Numbered from the stretch's first letter, positions 26,355-36,149 are shown. The stretch: 64,000 nucleotides of DNA from Sulfurospirillum_A sp029027265 (GCA_029027265.1 CP093061.1:2480001-2544000), one strand, 5' to 3'. The notes: generated from the letters alone by a model not told the origin. Numbers and translations: made by a program.

Positions 26355-28315
26355 GCAGCATCATTTTTATACTCTACTCCAACTAAATCACAAGCTTTTT
26401 TTGTTATATTTTCTTCAGTAAAACCAAACTTTTTAAATAGTTTATCTGCTGGACTTGAAGCCCCAAAACTAGTCATGCATATAACGTCATCAGCAAATCT
26501 ATACCACTCAATACCAGCTCCTGCTTCTACTGCAAGAACTTTTGTTTTAGGGTCTATGATAGAGTTTATATACGCTTTATCTTGTTCTACAAGAAGGTCA
26601 AAACAAGGTACACTAACAATATTTGCATTGATTCCTAATTTTTCCAATGCACAAGCAGCTCTTAAGCATGGGTACACTTCACTACCACTTGCCATTAGAG
26701 TAACGGTTGCATTATCTCTTTTAGTCAGTAGATAACCACCATTTTCAACATCACCTATATCTCTTTTGTCTTTTAAAACTGTTAGTTTTTGACGCGAACA
26801 TACAAAAGATGCAGGCGCATTCATGCTAAGTGCTTTTTTCCAAGACTTTACATTTTCAGTTGCATCTGCTGGACGATATGTATAGAAGTTTGGTAAAGCT
26901 CTGTATTGACTTAACTGCTCGATTGGTTGGTGTGTTGGTCCATCTTCGCCTACACCAATACTATCGTGAGTCCATACATAAAAAGTTTTAAGACTCATCA
27001 ATGCACTCAATCTTGCCGCTGGTTTTAAATAATCGCTAAAGATAAAAAATGTAGCACTAAAAGGAACAAAAAGACCATAAAGAGCAAAGGCATTATTGAT
27101 AGCTGCCATAGAGTGCTCACGAATACCAAAGTGGATGTTTCTTCCATGAGGAAAATTTCCCATACCTTTTAACTCACTTTTATTTGATGGTCCAAGATCA
27201 GCACTTCCACCAATGAAACCTGGAACTGCTTTAGCTATTGCATTTAAAATTTGTCCATTACTATCACGAGTTGCAACACCTTTACCATCTTCATACGTTG
27301 GATACTCAATTCTATCTAAAGGAGGATTTAAAAGATTGTTTAAAAGAGTTTTTTGCTCGTCATTAAGCTTGTTATCTATTACTTCATTCCACTGTGACTG
27401 CGCTAAATCACCTTTTTCAACAGCACACTCAAATCTAGCTTTTACGTCCTGCGGAACAAAAAACTTCTGCTCTGGATCAAATCTAGCTTTTTTCTTTGAA
27501 TTTGCTATCTCTTCATCACCCAAAGGAGCTCCATGAGAGTGATGACTACCTTCTAACTCACAAGCACCTTTTGCTATTACTGTATTTGCGATAATTAGTA
27601 GAGGTTTAGTTTGCTTTTTTGAATACTCTAAAACTTCATTTATCTCATCAAAGTTATGCCCATCAATGCGAGCTACTTGCCAGCCTTGAGCTTCAAATCT
27701 TTGCTTGACATTTTCACTCCAAGCAATGCTTGTACACCCTTCTATAGTTATCTCATTTGAATCATAAATAAGAACTAAATTATCAAGATTAAGATGTCCT
27801 GCAAATGCACATGCCTCATAACTAATGCCCTCTTGTAAATCTCCATCACCACAAAGACAGTAGACTTTATGGTCAATTACTGTTGCAGTGTCACTATTTA
27901 AAATATTACCTGCGTACTTCGCTGCCATTGCAAAACCAACAGCATTTGTAACTCCTTGTCCCAACGGTCCTGTTGTTACTTCCACTCCTGGAACATCTCC
28001 ATACTCAGGATGACCTGGAGTTTTACTGCCTAATTGTCTAAACTCTTTTAAATCTTCTAAACTCAAGTCATATCCACTTAAATGTAAAAACGAGTAAACT
28101 AAACTTGATGTATGTCCACCACTAAAAACTAACCTATCTCTATTTAACCACTTTGTATCTTTTGGATTATGCTTAACATGACGACTTAAAACTGTCACAA
28201 TATCTGCTAAGCCCATAGGAGCTCCAGGGTGTCCACTATTTGCTTGTTGCACCATGTCTGTGCATAAAAATCTAATCGTATCAGCTTGCTTTTGTAACAT
28301 TAACTTATCTTCCAC
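26339..28315 (-). CDS. tkt: Transketolase
   Basis: 658 residues, full length. TPP-dependent transfer of two-carbon units in the pentose phosphate or Calvin/reductive pathways. Seen: NSGHPGAPMG, LSGYDLSLEDLKEFRQLGSKTPGHPE, the TPP motif GDGDLQEGISYEA ... YDSNEITIEG, the middle-domain GIREHSMAAINNA and the HDSIGVGEDGPTHQP loop with substrate His residues. It is four bases from ispA. A central-metabolism gene with no oddities. Confidence 0.98.
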   Translation of the reverse strand: MEDKLMLQKQADTIRFLCTDMVQQANSGHPGAPMGLADIVTVLSRHVKHNPKDTKWLNRDRLVFSGGHTSSLVYSFLHLSGYDLSLEDLKEFRQLGSKTPGHPEYGDVPGVEVTTGPLGQGVTNAVGFAMAAKYAGNILNSDTATVIDHKVYCLCGDGDLQEGISYEACAFAGHLNLDNLVLIYDSNEITIEGCTSIAWSENVKQRFEAQGWQVARIDGHNFDEINEVLEYSKKQTKPLLIIANTVIAKGACELEGSHHSHGAPLGDEEIANSKKKARFDPEQKFFVPQDVKARFECAVEKGDLAQSQWNEVIDNKLNDEQKTLLNNLLNPPLDRIEYPTYEDGKGVATRDSNGQILNAIAKAVPGFIGGSADLGPSNKSELKGMGNFPHGRNIHFGIREHSMAAINNAFALYGLFVPFSATFFIFSDYLKPAARLSALMSLKTFYVWTHDSIGVGEDGPTHQPIEQLSQYRALPNFYTYRPADATENVKSWKKALSMNAPASFVCSRQKLTVLKDKRDIGDVENGGYLLTKRDNATVTLMASGSEVYPCLRAACALEKLGINANIVSVPCFDLLVEQDKAYINSIIDPKTKVLAVEAGAGIEWYRFADDVICMTSFGASSPADKLFKKFGFTEENITKKACDLVGVEYKNDAACSKQ

Positions 28316-28318
28316 ATT

Positions 28319-29167
28319 TTATCCTTTAAAATAATCACTTATAATTTTCTTTAAACACTCTGCTAAATCAATGTCAAGACAATTTGCATCAACTTCTAAC
28401 TCTTTTAAAAGTTTACTTTTTTCTAAAGAAGCTCCATCAACTCCGAGTAAATTTACAAAAGAGTTTTTATGTCCATCATTGCCTGTTGGTTTACCAGCTT
28501 CATCGCTACTTTGCGTTGCATCTATGATGTCATCTTGTACTTGAAACAAAAGTCCAAGCTTTAAACCAAAATCATAAACTGTTTTTTGCTTCTGCTCATC
28601 TAACCCTCCTATAACTGCTCCCATAAGAAGTGAAGCTGCTATAAGTTTTGCAGTTTTATTTACATGTAAGAACTTTAACTGCTCTAAAGTTAGCTTTTTA
28701 TTTTCAAATTTACAGTCAATAGCTTGTCCTATTATCATGCCACCAATACCACCATCTCTTGCTAAGATAGAAGTTAATTTTACCTTAACTTCATCACTCA
28801 AAGGTGCATTTGCTATCATATAAAAAGCATGTGAATTCAAAGCATCTCCAACCAATATAGCTGTCACTTCGTCATATGTCACATGTAGGGTTGGATGACC
28901 TCTACGAAAACTTGCGTCATCCATAGCAGGCAAATCATCGTGAACAAGAGAATAAGTATGAAGCATCTCAACACCAAGTGCCACATGCATTGCATTTTTA
29001 ACTAACAATGGTGCACTGTTTTGTACGACACTTAGAAGCAGAAGTGGGCGAAATCTTTTTCCACCAGCATCAAGCATCTCACCTAAAGCTTGATTAAAAT
29101 CAGGATGAAAACTTTCAACTTGAGGAAGATTGTTTTTTAAAAACTTTTCAAAATCTTCTATCATCAA
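28319..29167 (-). CDS. ispA: Polyprenyl (farnesyl/geranylgeranyl) diphosphate synthase
   Basis: 282 residues. First aspartate-rich motif HDDLPAMDD with GRPTLH-like region (RRGHPTLH) downstream, and second motif QDDIID. Residues before the first motif (VEMLHTYSLVHDD) fit a short-chain farnesyl synthase of the IspA type. It condenses IPP with DMAPP/GPP, feeding quinone and undecaprenyl synthesis. It overlaps the PDZ-protein gene by 4 bp. Two TACATGTA-type sites lie in the gene (28661 exact, 28879 CACATGTA). Confidence 0.92.
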   Translation of the reverse strand: MMIEDFEKFLKNNLPQVESFHPDFNQALGEMLDAGGKRFRPLLLLSVVQNSAPLLVKNAMHVALGVEMLHTYSLVHDDLPAMDDASFRRGHPTLHVTYDEVTAILVGDALNSHAFYMIANAPLSDEVKVKLTSILARDGGIGGMIIGQAIDCKFENKKLTLEQLKFLHVNKTAKLIAASLLMGAVIGGLDEQKQKTVYDFGLKLGLLFQVQDDIIDATQSSDEAGKPTGNDGHKNSFVNLLGVDGASLEKSKLLKELEVDANCLDIDLAECLKKIISDYFKG

Positions 29168-30177
29168 AGTCCTATTTTTACAAAAAATTGAAAATCGTTT
29201 CTATCAAAAAGAAGTTGTGCCTCTTTTGATTTTAATTTGGAAAGGTGCTCTTTTATGTCATTATGGTTATTAATCACTTTATGGTCTATTTGAATAAGCT
29301 TATCGCCTATTTTTAATCCACTTATTTGGGCAAAACTATTTTTTGTTATTTTTAATATTTTCATCTCTTTATCAAGAAAAATACCTTTTTTCTCTAAAAA
29401 TGAATCACTCAAATAACCTCCACCTACGCGTGAACGAACTACTAAACTTCTTTTTAGTTTATGCTTGCCTCTTAAAAGCTCTATGCTTACAATAGCTTTA
29501 GGCTTAGAAAATAATACTGTCTGATTAAGTTGCTTTAAAGAAGTTACTTTTTTACCATTTATTTTTAAAATCTTATCGTCTACATGTAAGAGTTGATTTG
29601 GATAAAAAGGATCTCTACTTTTTACAATAAAATTAGCTGCATGTTTTTCAAATCTTACACCTATATCTCCATAATAGGTATCTTTATTCTTGATAAATCT
29701 TTTAATATATTCACTACCTATAAATGAGCCAGCCCCAATACCAATGCCATATACTTCACAGCACAAACAAGAGATAATACTATTTTCATCTAATTTTGCA
29801 TTTTGAAGATAGAAACTATCTAGTAAATCTCCACTCTTTGCAAAGTTTCCTGCATACAAAGAGGTATCGTCCATGCCTGCTATCCACTCTCCAAGCTTAA
29901 GTGTATGTGTACTTTTTAGTTTTACTGGTTTAAGAATTTTTTTGGATTTAAACAGATAAAGGTTTAAAAAGGGGTCAAACTTTACAAAAGCTACTTTTGG
30001 TTTAGTTCGTGAGTAAGCAACTGCTAAATGTTTAGTAACAGCAACGGCTCTAGTCTCACCAAAGTAAACAAACGATTGCTTATTTTTTTGGTAACACTGT
30101 CTAAAATCAGGGTATGTAAAGCTTGCAGAATTTGCAACTTGAAAAATCAGAAAAAGGGAAATAACTAAACGCATCAT
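29164..30177 (-). CDS. Exported PDZ-domain protein (DUF7488-like)
   Basis: 337 residues. Signal peptide (MMRLVISLFLIFQVANS), a Campylobacterota-type N-terminal domain with a CLCCEVYGIGIGAGSFIGSEY segment, then two PDZ-like regions: one around ILKINGKKVTSLKQLNQTVL and one at the end around SGLKIGDKLIQIDHKVINNH. No protease catalytic residues are seen, so it is a binding or scaffold protein in the periplasm. Function unknown. The TACATGTA copy at 29581 encodes LHV in this gene. Confidence 0.8.
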   Translation of the reverse strand: MMRLVISLFLIFQVANSASFTYPDFRQCYQKNKQSFVYFGETRAVAVTKHLAVAYSRTKPKVAFVKFDPFLNLYLFKSKKILKPVKLKSTHTLKLGEWIAGMDDTSLYAGNFAKSGDLLDSFYLQNAKLDENSIISCLCCEVYGIGIGAGSFIGSEYIKRFIKNKDTYYGDIGVRFEKHAANFIVKSRDPFYPNQLLHVDDKILKINGKKVTSLKQLNQTVLFSKPKAIVSIELLRGKHKLKRSLVVRSRVGGGYLSDSFLEKKGIFLDKEMKILKITKNSFAQISGLKIGDKLIQIDHKVINNHNDIKEHLSKLKSKEAQLLFDRNDFQFFVKIGL

Positions 30178-30188
30178 ATATATTATCC

Positions 30189-30500
30189 TTACTTACCGAA
30201 GCCACCCATGCCTTGAAGCATCTGAGCTGCTGCATGTTTTTTATTATCTTCTACCATTTTTATTGCATCGTTTGTAGCACTCATAAGAAGGATTTGCAAT
30301 GACTGTTTATCATCTAAAAGAGAGTCATCTATAGTTATATCATTTACTTCACCCTCTCCGTCAATGCTGATACTAATCAATCCGCCACCACTCTTTGCAG
30401 TGTAGATTTTACCTTTTGCTTCTTCTTGCATCTTTTGGGCATTTTTTTGTGCCTCTTGAAGCATTTCACCCATTTTTGAAAAATCCATATTATCAAACAT
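30189..30500 (-). CDS. YbaB/EbfC family nucleoid-associated protein
   Basis: 103 residues. The family pattern is clear: an N-terminal Met/Gln-rich helix (MGEMLQEAQKNAQKMQEE), a central strand region GGGLISISIDGEGEVNDITID and a C-terminal helix ending MLQGMGGF. These dimers bind DNA with little sequence preference and sit on the nucleoid; in many bacteria the gene pairs with dnaX/recR, but here it adjoins panD by one base. Confidence 0.93.
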   Translation of the reverse strand: MFDNMDFSKMGEMLQEAQKNAQKMQEEAKGKIYTAKSGGGLISISIDGEGEVNDITIDDSLLDDKQSLQILLMSATNDAIKMVEDNKKHAAAQMLQGMGGFGK

Positions 30501-30865
30501 TAAATAAAGTCCCTTATCTCATCTATATTGTTATTTTCATCAACTAAAACTACATGAGGTTTAAATTCACATCTCTCTTTTTCATTCATACTAGCATACG
30601 CTATTATGATGATTCTATCGCCTATCTCTGCTTTTCTTGCAGCAGCTCCATTAAGACAGATATCTTTTTTACCTCTTTCGCCTTCTATTACATAAGTACT
30701 AAATCTCTCACCATTATTGATATTGACTATTTCTACTTTTTGACCCACGATTAGCTTTGAAGCTTCCATAAGGTTTTTATCTATTGTAATTGAACCTACG
30801 TAATTCAGATTTGCATCAGTTACTGTTGCTCTGTGAATTTTTCCATATAACATTTCAAACATCAT
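30500..30865 (-). CDS. panD: Aspartate 1-decarboxylase
   Basis: 121 residues. A pyruvoyl enzyme that makes beta-alanine for pantothenate and coenzyme A. Self-cleavage site YVGS is present with Gly24-Ser25, matching the usual numbering from this start. The conserved Tyr region IIAYASM and the HRATVT N-terminal strand are intact. The start could be one of several Met codons (MMFEML), but the first keeps Gly24-Ser25 in place. It overlaps the YbaB gene by one base. Confidence 0.96.
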   Translation of the reverse strand: MMFEMLYGKIHRATVTDANLNYVGSITIDKNLMEASKLIVGQKVEIVNINNGERFSTYVIEGERGKKDICLNGAAARKAEIGDRIIIIAYASMNEKERCEFKPHVVLVDENNNIDEIRDFI

Positions 30866-30878
30866 ATTCTCTCTACCT

Positions 30879-31253
30879 TTATCCTTGTGCCATTTCCATC
30901 ATTTTTAAAGGGCTAATTGCCTCCTCCCAATACTCATCTGGGATAATATATTCCTTAACTGGATTACCTTTAATGATGTGTTCATCTATTATTTTATCTA
31001 TTTTTTCCTTAGTAAGTCCAATGTACATATGATGACCAGGTTCAATCAACATAACAGGTCCCATTTGACAGCGATTTAAACATGCTGTTCTTATTGGATG
31101 AACTGTTGTTGTAACTCCCATTGCCATCAGTTTATTTGACATATACTGATAAAGTTCACGAGTTTGTTCATTTACGCAACTTGGCTTTGGCATACCCGGA
31201 GGTGAGCTTTGTTCGCACTTAAATATATAAAATGCAGGTTGTGGAATTCCCAT
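30879..31253 (-). CDS. Thioredoxin-like [2Fe-2S] ferredoxin
   Basis: 124 residues. Four cysteines at 13, 26, 58 and 62 give the C-x12-C ... C-x3-C arrangement of thioredoxin-fold (Shethna-type) [2Fe-2S] ferredoxins, with the family-typical ACLNRCQMGPVMLIEPG after the second pair. It should be a cytoplasmic electron carrier; its partner enzyme is not evident from the neighbours (panD, murE). Confidence 0.88.
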   Translation of the reverse strand: MGIPQPAFYIFKCEQSSPPGMPKPSCVNEQTRELYQYMSNKLMAMGVTTTVHPIRTACLNRCQMGPVMLIEPGHHMYIGLTKEKIDKIIDEHIIKGNPVKEYIIPDEYWEEAISPLKMMEMAQG

Positions 31254-31319
31254 AATAATACCCTTTTTGTTTTGGTGAATTGTAGCAAAAAGATATAGAA
31301 TTTAGCTGAAAAAAATAAG

Positions 31320-32603
31320 TTAAACTAGTAGTGCCCTTACAACTTCTCTGTCATCAAAAGGAATCTTCTCTCCTTGCACCTCTTGGTAAGTTTCATCACC
31401 TTTGCCAAGAATAACAACTATCTCATTTTCACCTCTTACATGTAAGGCATATTTTATTGCTTTTTTTCTGTCAACCTCTACATGTAAAGAACTTCTGTCT
31501 TTAATTCCTGCAACTATATCTTCTATAATTTTATCAGGATTTTCATTTCTAGGATTATCACTTGTTACTATCACTTTTTTTGCATATCTATTGGCAATGT
31601 TTCCCATCTGTGGTCTTTTGTTTGCATCTCTGTCTCCACCTGCTCCAAAAACAACTACAATATTTCTATCTTTAAGAGCATCAAGCACTTTATCAATACC
31701 ATCTGGAGTGTGAGCGAAATCAACTATTACGAGTGGGTCACTACTTACAACTTCCATGCGACCTTCAACTCCACCAAAACTCTCTACTGCTTCACAAATT
31801 TGTTCCATTGGAGCGACTTCAAGCATATCTATTGCACTAATTGCAGCAAGCATATTGTAAAGATTAAAAAAGCCATGAAGAGGAGAGTAAAAATCATACA
31901 TTTTATCAAACTTTTGTATAACTGCACTTACTCCATCTTTTAATGAGTAAGCAGCTACTTTATAAGTAGAAGGATTATCTGCTCCATAGGTCATACAGTT
32001 TTTTCTATTAAATCTTATCTTGCCATCATCTTTGTTAATTAGCTTTGGAGTCTCGTCATCAAAGAACTTACTCTTAACAGCTATATATGCATCAATACTT
32101 CCATGATAATCAAGATGATCTTGAGTTACATTTGTAAAAACTTTCAATGCAAACTCAATTCCCTCTATGCGTTTTTGCTCTATTGCATGAGAGCTAACTT
32201 CCATCACAAAGTACTCACACTCTTCGTCTATAGCCTCTTTTATATTAGCAATTGTTTGAAGAATTGGAGGTGTTGTTAAACTTTTATCTTCGCTTCTTTT
32301 TTCGTTTATAAAACAGCCTCTTGTACCTTGGAAAGCAACCTTTTTACCTAAATCTAACAGTATAGAGTAAATTGCAGCTGCGGTTGTTGTTTTGCCATTG
32401 GTTCCTGTAATACCTATAATTTTTATGTTATTCTTTATGCCCAATATATCTAAACATTCGCTTGGTGTTATTACTTTACATGTAACGCTATCTAAATATT
32501 TTCTGTTTTGATTAGTTAAAACAAATGCTGTTGTTTCGTTGCATTTTGTGGAGTCATCAGTGATATAGTTAAAATCACTTCTATTTTTAAGTTCTATTAT
32601 CAA
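31320..32603 (-). CDS. murE: UDP-MurNAc-tripeptide synthetase (meso-DAP-adding)
   Basis: 427 residues, shorter than the roughly 490 of E. coli because the N-terminal UDP-binding domain is reduced, as in other Campylobacterota. ATP loop GITGTNGKTTTA, central THDHLDYHG-type motif (VTQDHLDYHGSID), EGRMEVV and the DNPRNENP motif are present; DNPR is the marker for meso-diaminopimelate rather than lysine. Adds the third residue of the peptidoglycan stem. It overlaps the TPR gene by 4 bp and carries three TACATGTA copies. Confidence 0.95.
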   Translation of the reverse strand: MIIELKNRSDFNYITDDSTKCNETTAFVLTNQNRKYLDSVTCKVITPSECLDILGIKNNIKIIGITGTNGKTTTAAAIYSILLDLGKKVAFQGTRGCFINEKRSEDKSLTTPPILQTIANIKEAIDEECEYFVMEVSSHAIEQKRIEGIEFALKVFTNVTQDHLDYHGSIDAYIAVKSKFFDDETPKLINKDDGKIRFNRKNCMTYGADNPSTYKVAAYSLKDGVSAVIQKFDKMYDFYSPLHGFFNLYNMLAAISAIDMLEVAPMEQICEAVESFGGVEGRMEVVSSDPLVIVDFAHTPDGIDKVLDALKDRNIVVVFGAGGDRDANKRPQMGNIANRYAKKVIVTSDNPRNENPDKIIEDIVAGIKDRSSLHVEVDRKKAIKYALHVRGENEIVVILGKGDETYQEVQGEKIPFDDREVVRALLV

Positions 32604-33163
32604 TTTTCTACTTTTTTTACAAGTTCTTGTAGTTTTTTATCATGTGGGTACAGCTGAACTGCATTTTCAAAATAGTTCATAGAGACATCTTTAAAACCAT
32701 TGTCTATAAGCTTTTCTAAAAAATCTATAAAATCATCTTTTTTATGAATAATTACTTTAGTTGAAAACATAATATCTTCAAAAGCCTCTTTAAAACTCTC
32801 TTTGTTATCTATAAAAGTTTTAAAATCTTCATATGCTATGCCATTCTCTTCATTTATTTTAGCCTCCATCTCTTCTTCAAAGAAAAGAGCCTCTAAGCTT
32901 TCCAAAGTCAAATCAACAGAATCTACTATCTCTTCTATCATTTCTTCACTATTTTTAACGCCACTATCTTTGCTAATTAGATAGTACTCATAAAGAGCCA
33001 TAGCCTCATCCTCTTTAGTCATCGCAAGTTCCGCTAGTATAGCACTAACTCTTGCCTCTTTAGAACTTGGTGTTTCACGAAGAGCTAAAGCAAAGTGTAA
33101 AAGTGCATTTTCAAAGTTTTTTTTATAAAAACTTGATACACCCCTTTTTAAATATTTATTCAA
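32600..33163 (-). CDS. TPR-containing protein, acidic
   Basis: 187 residues, strongly acidic, all helical. The first 60 residues look like one or two TPR units (GVSSFYKKNFENALLHFALAL ... EARVSAILAELAMT), and another lies at the C-terminus (GFKDVSMNYFENAVQLYPHD). No signal peptide. Function not known; likely a protein-interaction factor. It lies between nfu and murE with minimal spacing and so forms part of their transcript. Confidence 0.75.
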   Translation of the reverse strand: MNKYLKRGVSSFYKKNFENALLHFALALRETPSSKEARVSAILAELAMTKEDEAMALYEYYLISKDSGVKNSEEMIEEIVDSVDLTLESLEALFFEEEMEAKINEENGIAYEDFKTFIDNKESFKEAFEDIMFSTKVIIHKKDDFIDFLEKLIDNGFKDVSMNYFENAVQLYPHDKKLQELVKKVEN

Positions 33164-33171
33164 AATTAGCC

Positions 33172-33453
33172 TTAATTAAACTTCTCAATTGTATCTTCCA
33201 TGCCAGGAGCTATATTTATAACTTCAATCTCTGGATGTATATCAATTCTAAGTTGTCTCTCTATTCCATATTTCAAAGTTTGACCACTTGAAGCACACCC
33301 TATACAAGCTCCTTGAAGTTGAACAAAAACTCTTCCACTTTTAATAGCTAGTAGCGTCATACCCCCACCATCAAGTGCTAACATTGGTTTTACTTTTTCT
33401 AACGATTTTTCTACTGCAGGGAGTAGCTCTTCATCACTAAAAGGTATCATCAC
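33172..33453 (-). CDS. NifU C-terminal-domain (Nfu) iron-sulfur carrier
   Basis: 93 residues, a stand-alone Nfu domain. The CxxC pair sits in LQGACIGCASSGQTLKYGIE, preceded by MLALDGGGMTLLAI. Nfu dimers hold a [4Fe-4S] cluster at the CxxC and pass it to target proteins. It heads the nfu-TPR-murE run on the minus strand. No scaffold or desulfurase gene is next to it. Confidence 0.93.
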   Translation of the reverse strand: MMIPFSDEELLPAVEKSLEKVKPMLALDGGGMTLLAIKSGRVFVQLQGACIGCASSGQTLKYGIERQLRIDIHPEIEVINIAPGMEDTIEKFN

Positions 33454-33566
33454 GTCTCCATATACTTATTATTTATATACGATTATACTATAAATGAATG
33501 AAAAGAAAGCTAAATAAAAACAAGTAAAAAATAAAGCTCTTTACATGTAGAGATTTTATTAAAATT

Positions 33567-35210
33567 TTAAATAGCAGTGTAAAACTTATACATGTTTTTT
33601 CCATGTTTTTTTGCATAGTACATAGCATTATCAGCATTACATAGAAGTACTTCAGCCTTTTCTCCATCGTCTGGGAAAATGGATATACCTATGCTAGCAC
33701 TTATATTAAGTATATATTTTCCAATATATATAGATTCTTGAAGTACTTCAAGTACTTTTTTTGCTATAAGAATTATATCTGATTGATTATTGATATTTTC
33801 TAACAATAAAATAAACTCATCTCCTCCAAACCTCGCTACAGTATCACCTTTTCTAACAGTACTTCTTAATCTTTTAGATACTTCTATAAGTAATTCATCT
33901 CCTATATTGTGACCTTTTGTATCATTTATTTTTTTAAAATTATCAAGATCTATAAACAAAATAGCACACAGTCTATCTTTTATATTTCTTTGCTTCAATA
34001 CTTGTTCTAGCCTATCAGTAAGCACAACTCTAGTTGAAAGACCTGTCAAATTATCTGTATTTGCAAAATTTAAAAGTTCTTTTTCATAATCTTTTCTTAA
34101 TGATATATCACGAGCAATTCCCAAAACACCAGTAACATTGTTTTCATTATCTTTAATTGGTGTTTTTATAGTTTCAAAATTACCTTTATAACTCTCATCC
34201 TTAAAAATTAAATACTCTTCATTTATAGTTGGTATTCCTCTATCTAAAGTAACTTTATCATTTTTAATAAAAAACTCTGCCAAATCTTTATCAACAAAAT
34301 CAAAATCAGTTTTTCCTACTATTTCGTCCTCTTTTGCACCAAAAAACTTTTCAAATTTTGTATTACAAGTGAGATACCTACCATTAGTATTTTTTGCCCA
34401 AATTAAATCTGGAATAGCATCAAAAATGGTTTTTAAAAAATTTCTTTGTGAGAGTAACTCTTTTTCTAGTTTTTTTGTGCTACTTAAATCTATGTCAATA
34501 CAATACATCACTTTTTTATCAAGTGAAACTTGCATCATTTTATGTTGAGAGTATACATGTATATCATTTCCATCTTTATCTTTTAACGTTAATTCAGATG
34601 TTGGAACTTCGATACCATTAACCATCCACTTCTCAACAATATTGTAAACATATTTTTTAATACTATGTGGTATGATTAATTCTTCTAATTTTTTACCTAA
34701 TGCCTCTTTCTCACTATAACCATATATTTTTTCACTTGCACTATTCCAATATACAACTTCATGGTTCTCATCATAACCTTGAATAGATATAGCTTCTGAA
34801 TCTTGCATTACTTTTTGAAACATATTCTTTTGCTCTTCTAAAAGAATCTCTAAATTTTTTTCATCTGTTGTGTCTGTAAAATAAGTAACAATATTCCCAT
34901 TAGGAAGTTTAATAACTTCATTTTTTCTATATCCACTAATACGATTATCTTTATAAAATGTTGTATCAAAAGTCTCATTTATACCAGTTTTTTCAACTTT
35001 AAGAAGAACATCAATTAGCCCAAATTTCTTCATGTTTGGATATATGTCAGTTAATTTGCAACCTACTATGTCTTTTTTTAAAATAGACTCAACTTTTTCT
35101 GCAGTCTTGTTAAAATCGACAAAAATAAAATCATCACCCTCTTTTTTATAAATAGCAATGCAAATTGGAACAAGATTAATATCAATTTCAAATGACAAGA
35201 GAAACTCCAT
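33567..35210 (-). CDS. PAS-GGDEF diguanylate cyclase
   Basis: 547 residues, cytoplasmic. Three PAS-like modules are seen at about 10-120, 130-245 and 255-375 (the second with VYWNSASEKIYGYSEKEALG, the third with LIWAKNTNGRYLTCN and VTGVLGIARDISLRK), then a GGDEF domain at about 385-547. The active site is intact (ARFGGDEFILLL) and an inhibitory I-site RKGD lies five residues before it, so it should make cyclic-di-GMP with feedback control. No EAL or HD-GYP domain. Its signal and targets are not visible. Confidence 0.93.
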   Translation of the reverse strand: MEFLLSFEIDINLVPICIAIYKKEGDDFIFVDFNKTAEKVESILKKDIVGCKLTDIYPNMKKFGLIDVLLKVEKTGINETFDTTFYKDNRISGYRKNEVIKLPNGNIVTYFTDTTDEKNLEILLEEQKNMFQKVMQDSEAISIQGYDENHEVVYWNSASEKIYGYSEKEALGKKLEELIIPHSIKKYVYNIVEKWMVNGIEVPTSELTLKDKDGNDIHVYSQHKMMQVSLDKKVMYCIDIDLSSTKKLEKELLSQRNFLKTIFDAIPDLIWAKNTNGRYLTCNTKFEKFFGAKEDEIVGKTDFDFVDKDLAEFFIKNDKVTLDRGIPTINEEYLIFKDESYKGNFETIKTPIKDNENNVTGVLGIARDISLRKDYEKELLNFANTDNLTGLSTRVVLTDRLEQVLKQRNIKDRLCAILFIDLDNFKKINDTKGHNIGDELLIEVSKRLRSTVRKGDTVARFGGDEFILLLENINNQSDIILIAKKVLEVLQESIYIGKYILNISASIGISIFPDDGEKAEVLLCNADNAMYYAKKHGKNMYKFYTAI

Positions 35211-35256
35211 TCTTAAGATAATTAATATTAGCTTAATAGATAATAATTGTCAATAA

Positions 35257-35748
35257 CTAAAATGTATCTGCATATACCATTCTTAGCCATAAACCCCAAG
35301 TACTTGTGTAACCAACTTCACTAAAAATCATCTCTTGATTTTTACTATAAATGATAGTAGTTGGAAATACTGAGATATTAAAATGTTTTGCTAGTTTTCC
35401 ATTTTTATCATTTATAGTTCTAAATGATACTTCATTTTCATCTAAATAATTTTGTATGTTTTTAGAATCAACAGCAATACTCAACACTTGAAAATTTTCA
35501 GAAATTATTTGAATATTTGAAGCTTCTATTTTACATACAGGACACCAAGTTGCCCAGAAATGGATTAAAATTGGTTTTGATTCATCAATCTCAAAATTTT
35601 TCTTATCTAATAGTTCTACTGAAGATATATTCAAAACTGAACTATTTAAATTTCTACCATTATAAAAACTAAAAAGGTTTGAGGCTACAATTAAAATAAT
35701 AGCAAAAGATATAATCTCTTTAAGATATTTTTTTATTTTATTTTTCAT
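35257..35748 (-). CDS. Membrane-anchored thioredoxin-like protein (TlpA/redoxin type)
   Basis: 163 residues. One N-terminal membrane segment (IISFAIILIVASNLFSF), then a thioredoxin fold with active site WATWCPVCK and the cis-Pro region FPTTIIYSKN. It faces the periplasm and probably reduces or isomerises disulfides, for example in cytochrome c maturation. Wording of the site (CPVC) is usual for the TlpA group. It lies after the alpha ribosomal operon terminator, in the same direction. Confidence 0.88.
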   Translation of the reverse strand: MKNKIKKYLKEIISFAIILIVASNLFSFYNGRNLNSSVLNISSVELLDKKNFEIDESKPILIHFWATWCPVCKIEASNIQIISENFQVLSIAVDSKNIQNYLDENEVSFRTINDKNGKLAKHFNISVFPTTIIYSKNQEMIFSEVGYTSTWGLWLRMVYADTF

Positions 35749-35767
35749 GTGTATTTAAAGGGGAAAT

Positions 35768-35785
35768 GGAGACCCTTAGGTCTCC
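35768..35785 (-). terminator. Hairpin after rplQ, probable end of the alpha operon
   Basis: Inverted repeat GGAGACC / GGTCTCC with a 4-nt loop, 14 bp past the rplQ stop. On the minus strand it is followed by ATTTCCCCTTT rather than a clean T-run, so termination may be partial and allow some read-through to the thioredoxin-like gene. Confidence 0.55.
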
Positions 35786-35798
35786 AAAGAAAGAAAAA

Positions 35799-36149
35799 TT
35801 ATACTAACTCTATGAAAGCCATAGGAGCAGCGTCGCCTCTTCTTGTACGAGTTTTGATGATTCTTGTGTAACCACCATTTCTATCTACATATTTAGGTGC
35901 AATTTCTTCAACTAATTTCTTCGTGCACTCTTTATCTTGAAGTGCTGAAAAAATTGCTCTATGAGCGTTGAAATCACCTTTTCCTGCTTTAGTGATTAGT
36001 TTTTCTATGTATCCTCTAAGCTCTTTAGCTTTAGGAATTGTAGTTTCTATCTTCTCACTTTTTATAATTGCTATAGCCATATTCTTCAAAAGCGCAGCTC
36101 TGTGCGTTGAAGTACGACCAAGCTTTCTATATCCATGCTTATGTCTCAT
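35799..36149 (-). CDS. rplQ: 50S ribosomal protein L17
   Basis: 116 residues. MRHKHGYRKLGRTSTHRAAL is the family N-terminus, which contacts 23S rRNA near the exit tunnel; the C-terminus holds RRGDAAPMAFIEL. Last gene of the alpha operon, 2 bp after rpoA, as in most bacteria. A hairpin follows. Confidence 0.98.
   Translation of the reverse strand: MRHKHGYRKLGRTSTHRAALLKNMAIAIIKSEKIETTIPKAKELRGYIEKLITKAGKGDFNAHRAIFSALQDKECTKKLVEEIAPKYVDRNGGYTRIIKTRTRRGDAAPMAFIELV

Noticed and set aside
26475..27536. Open frames on the plus strand opposite transketolase (26475-26735 and 27213-27536)
   Set aside because: They are antisense shadows of a full-length conserved gene, with no ribosome sites and protein sequence unlike any family.
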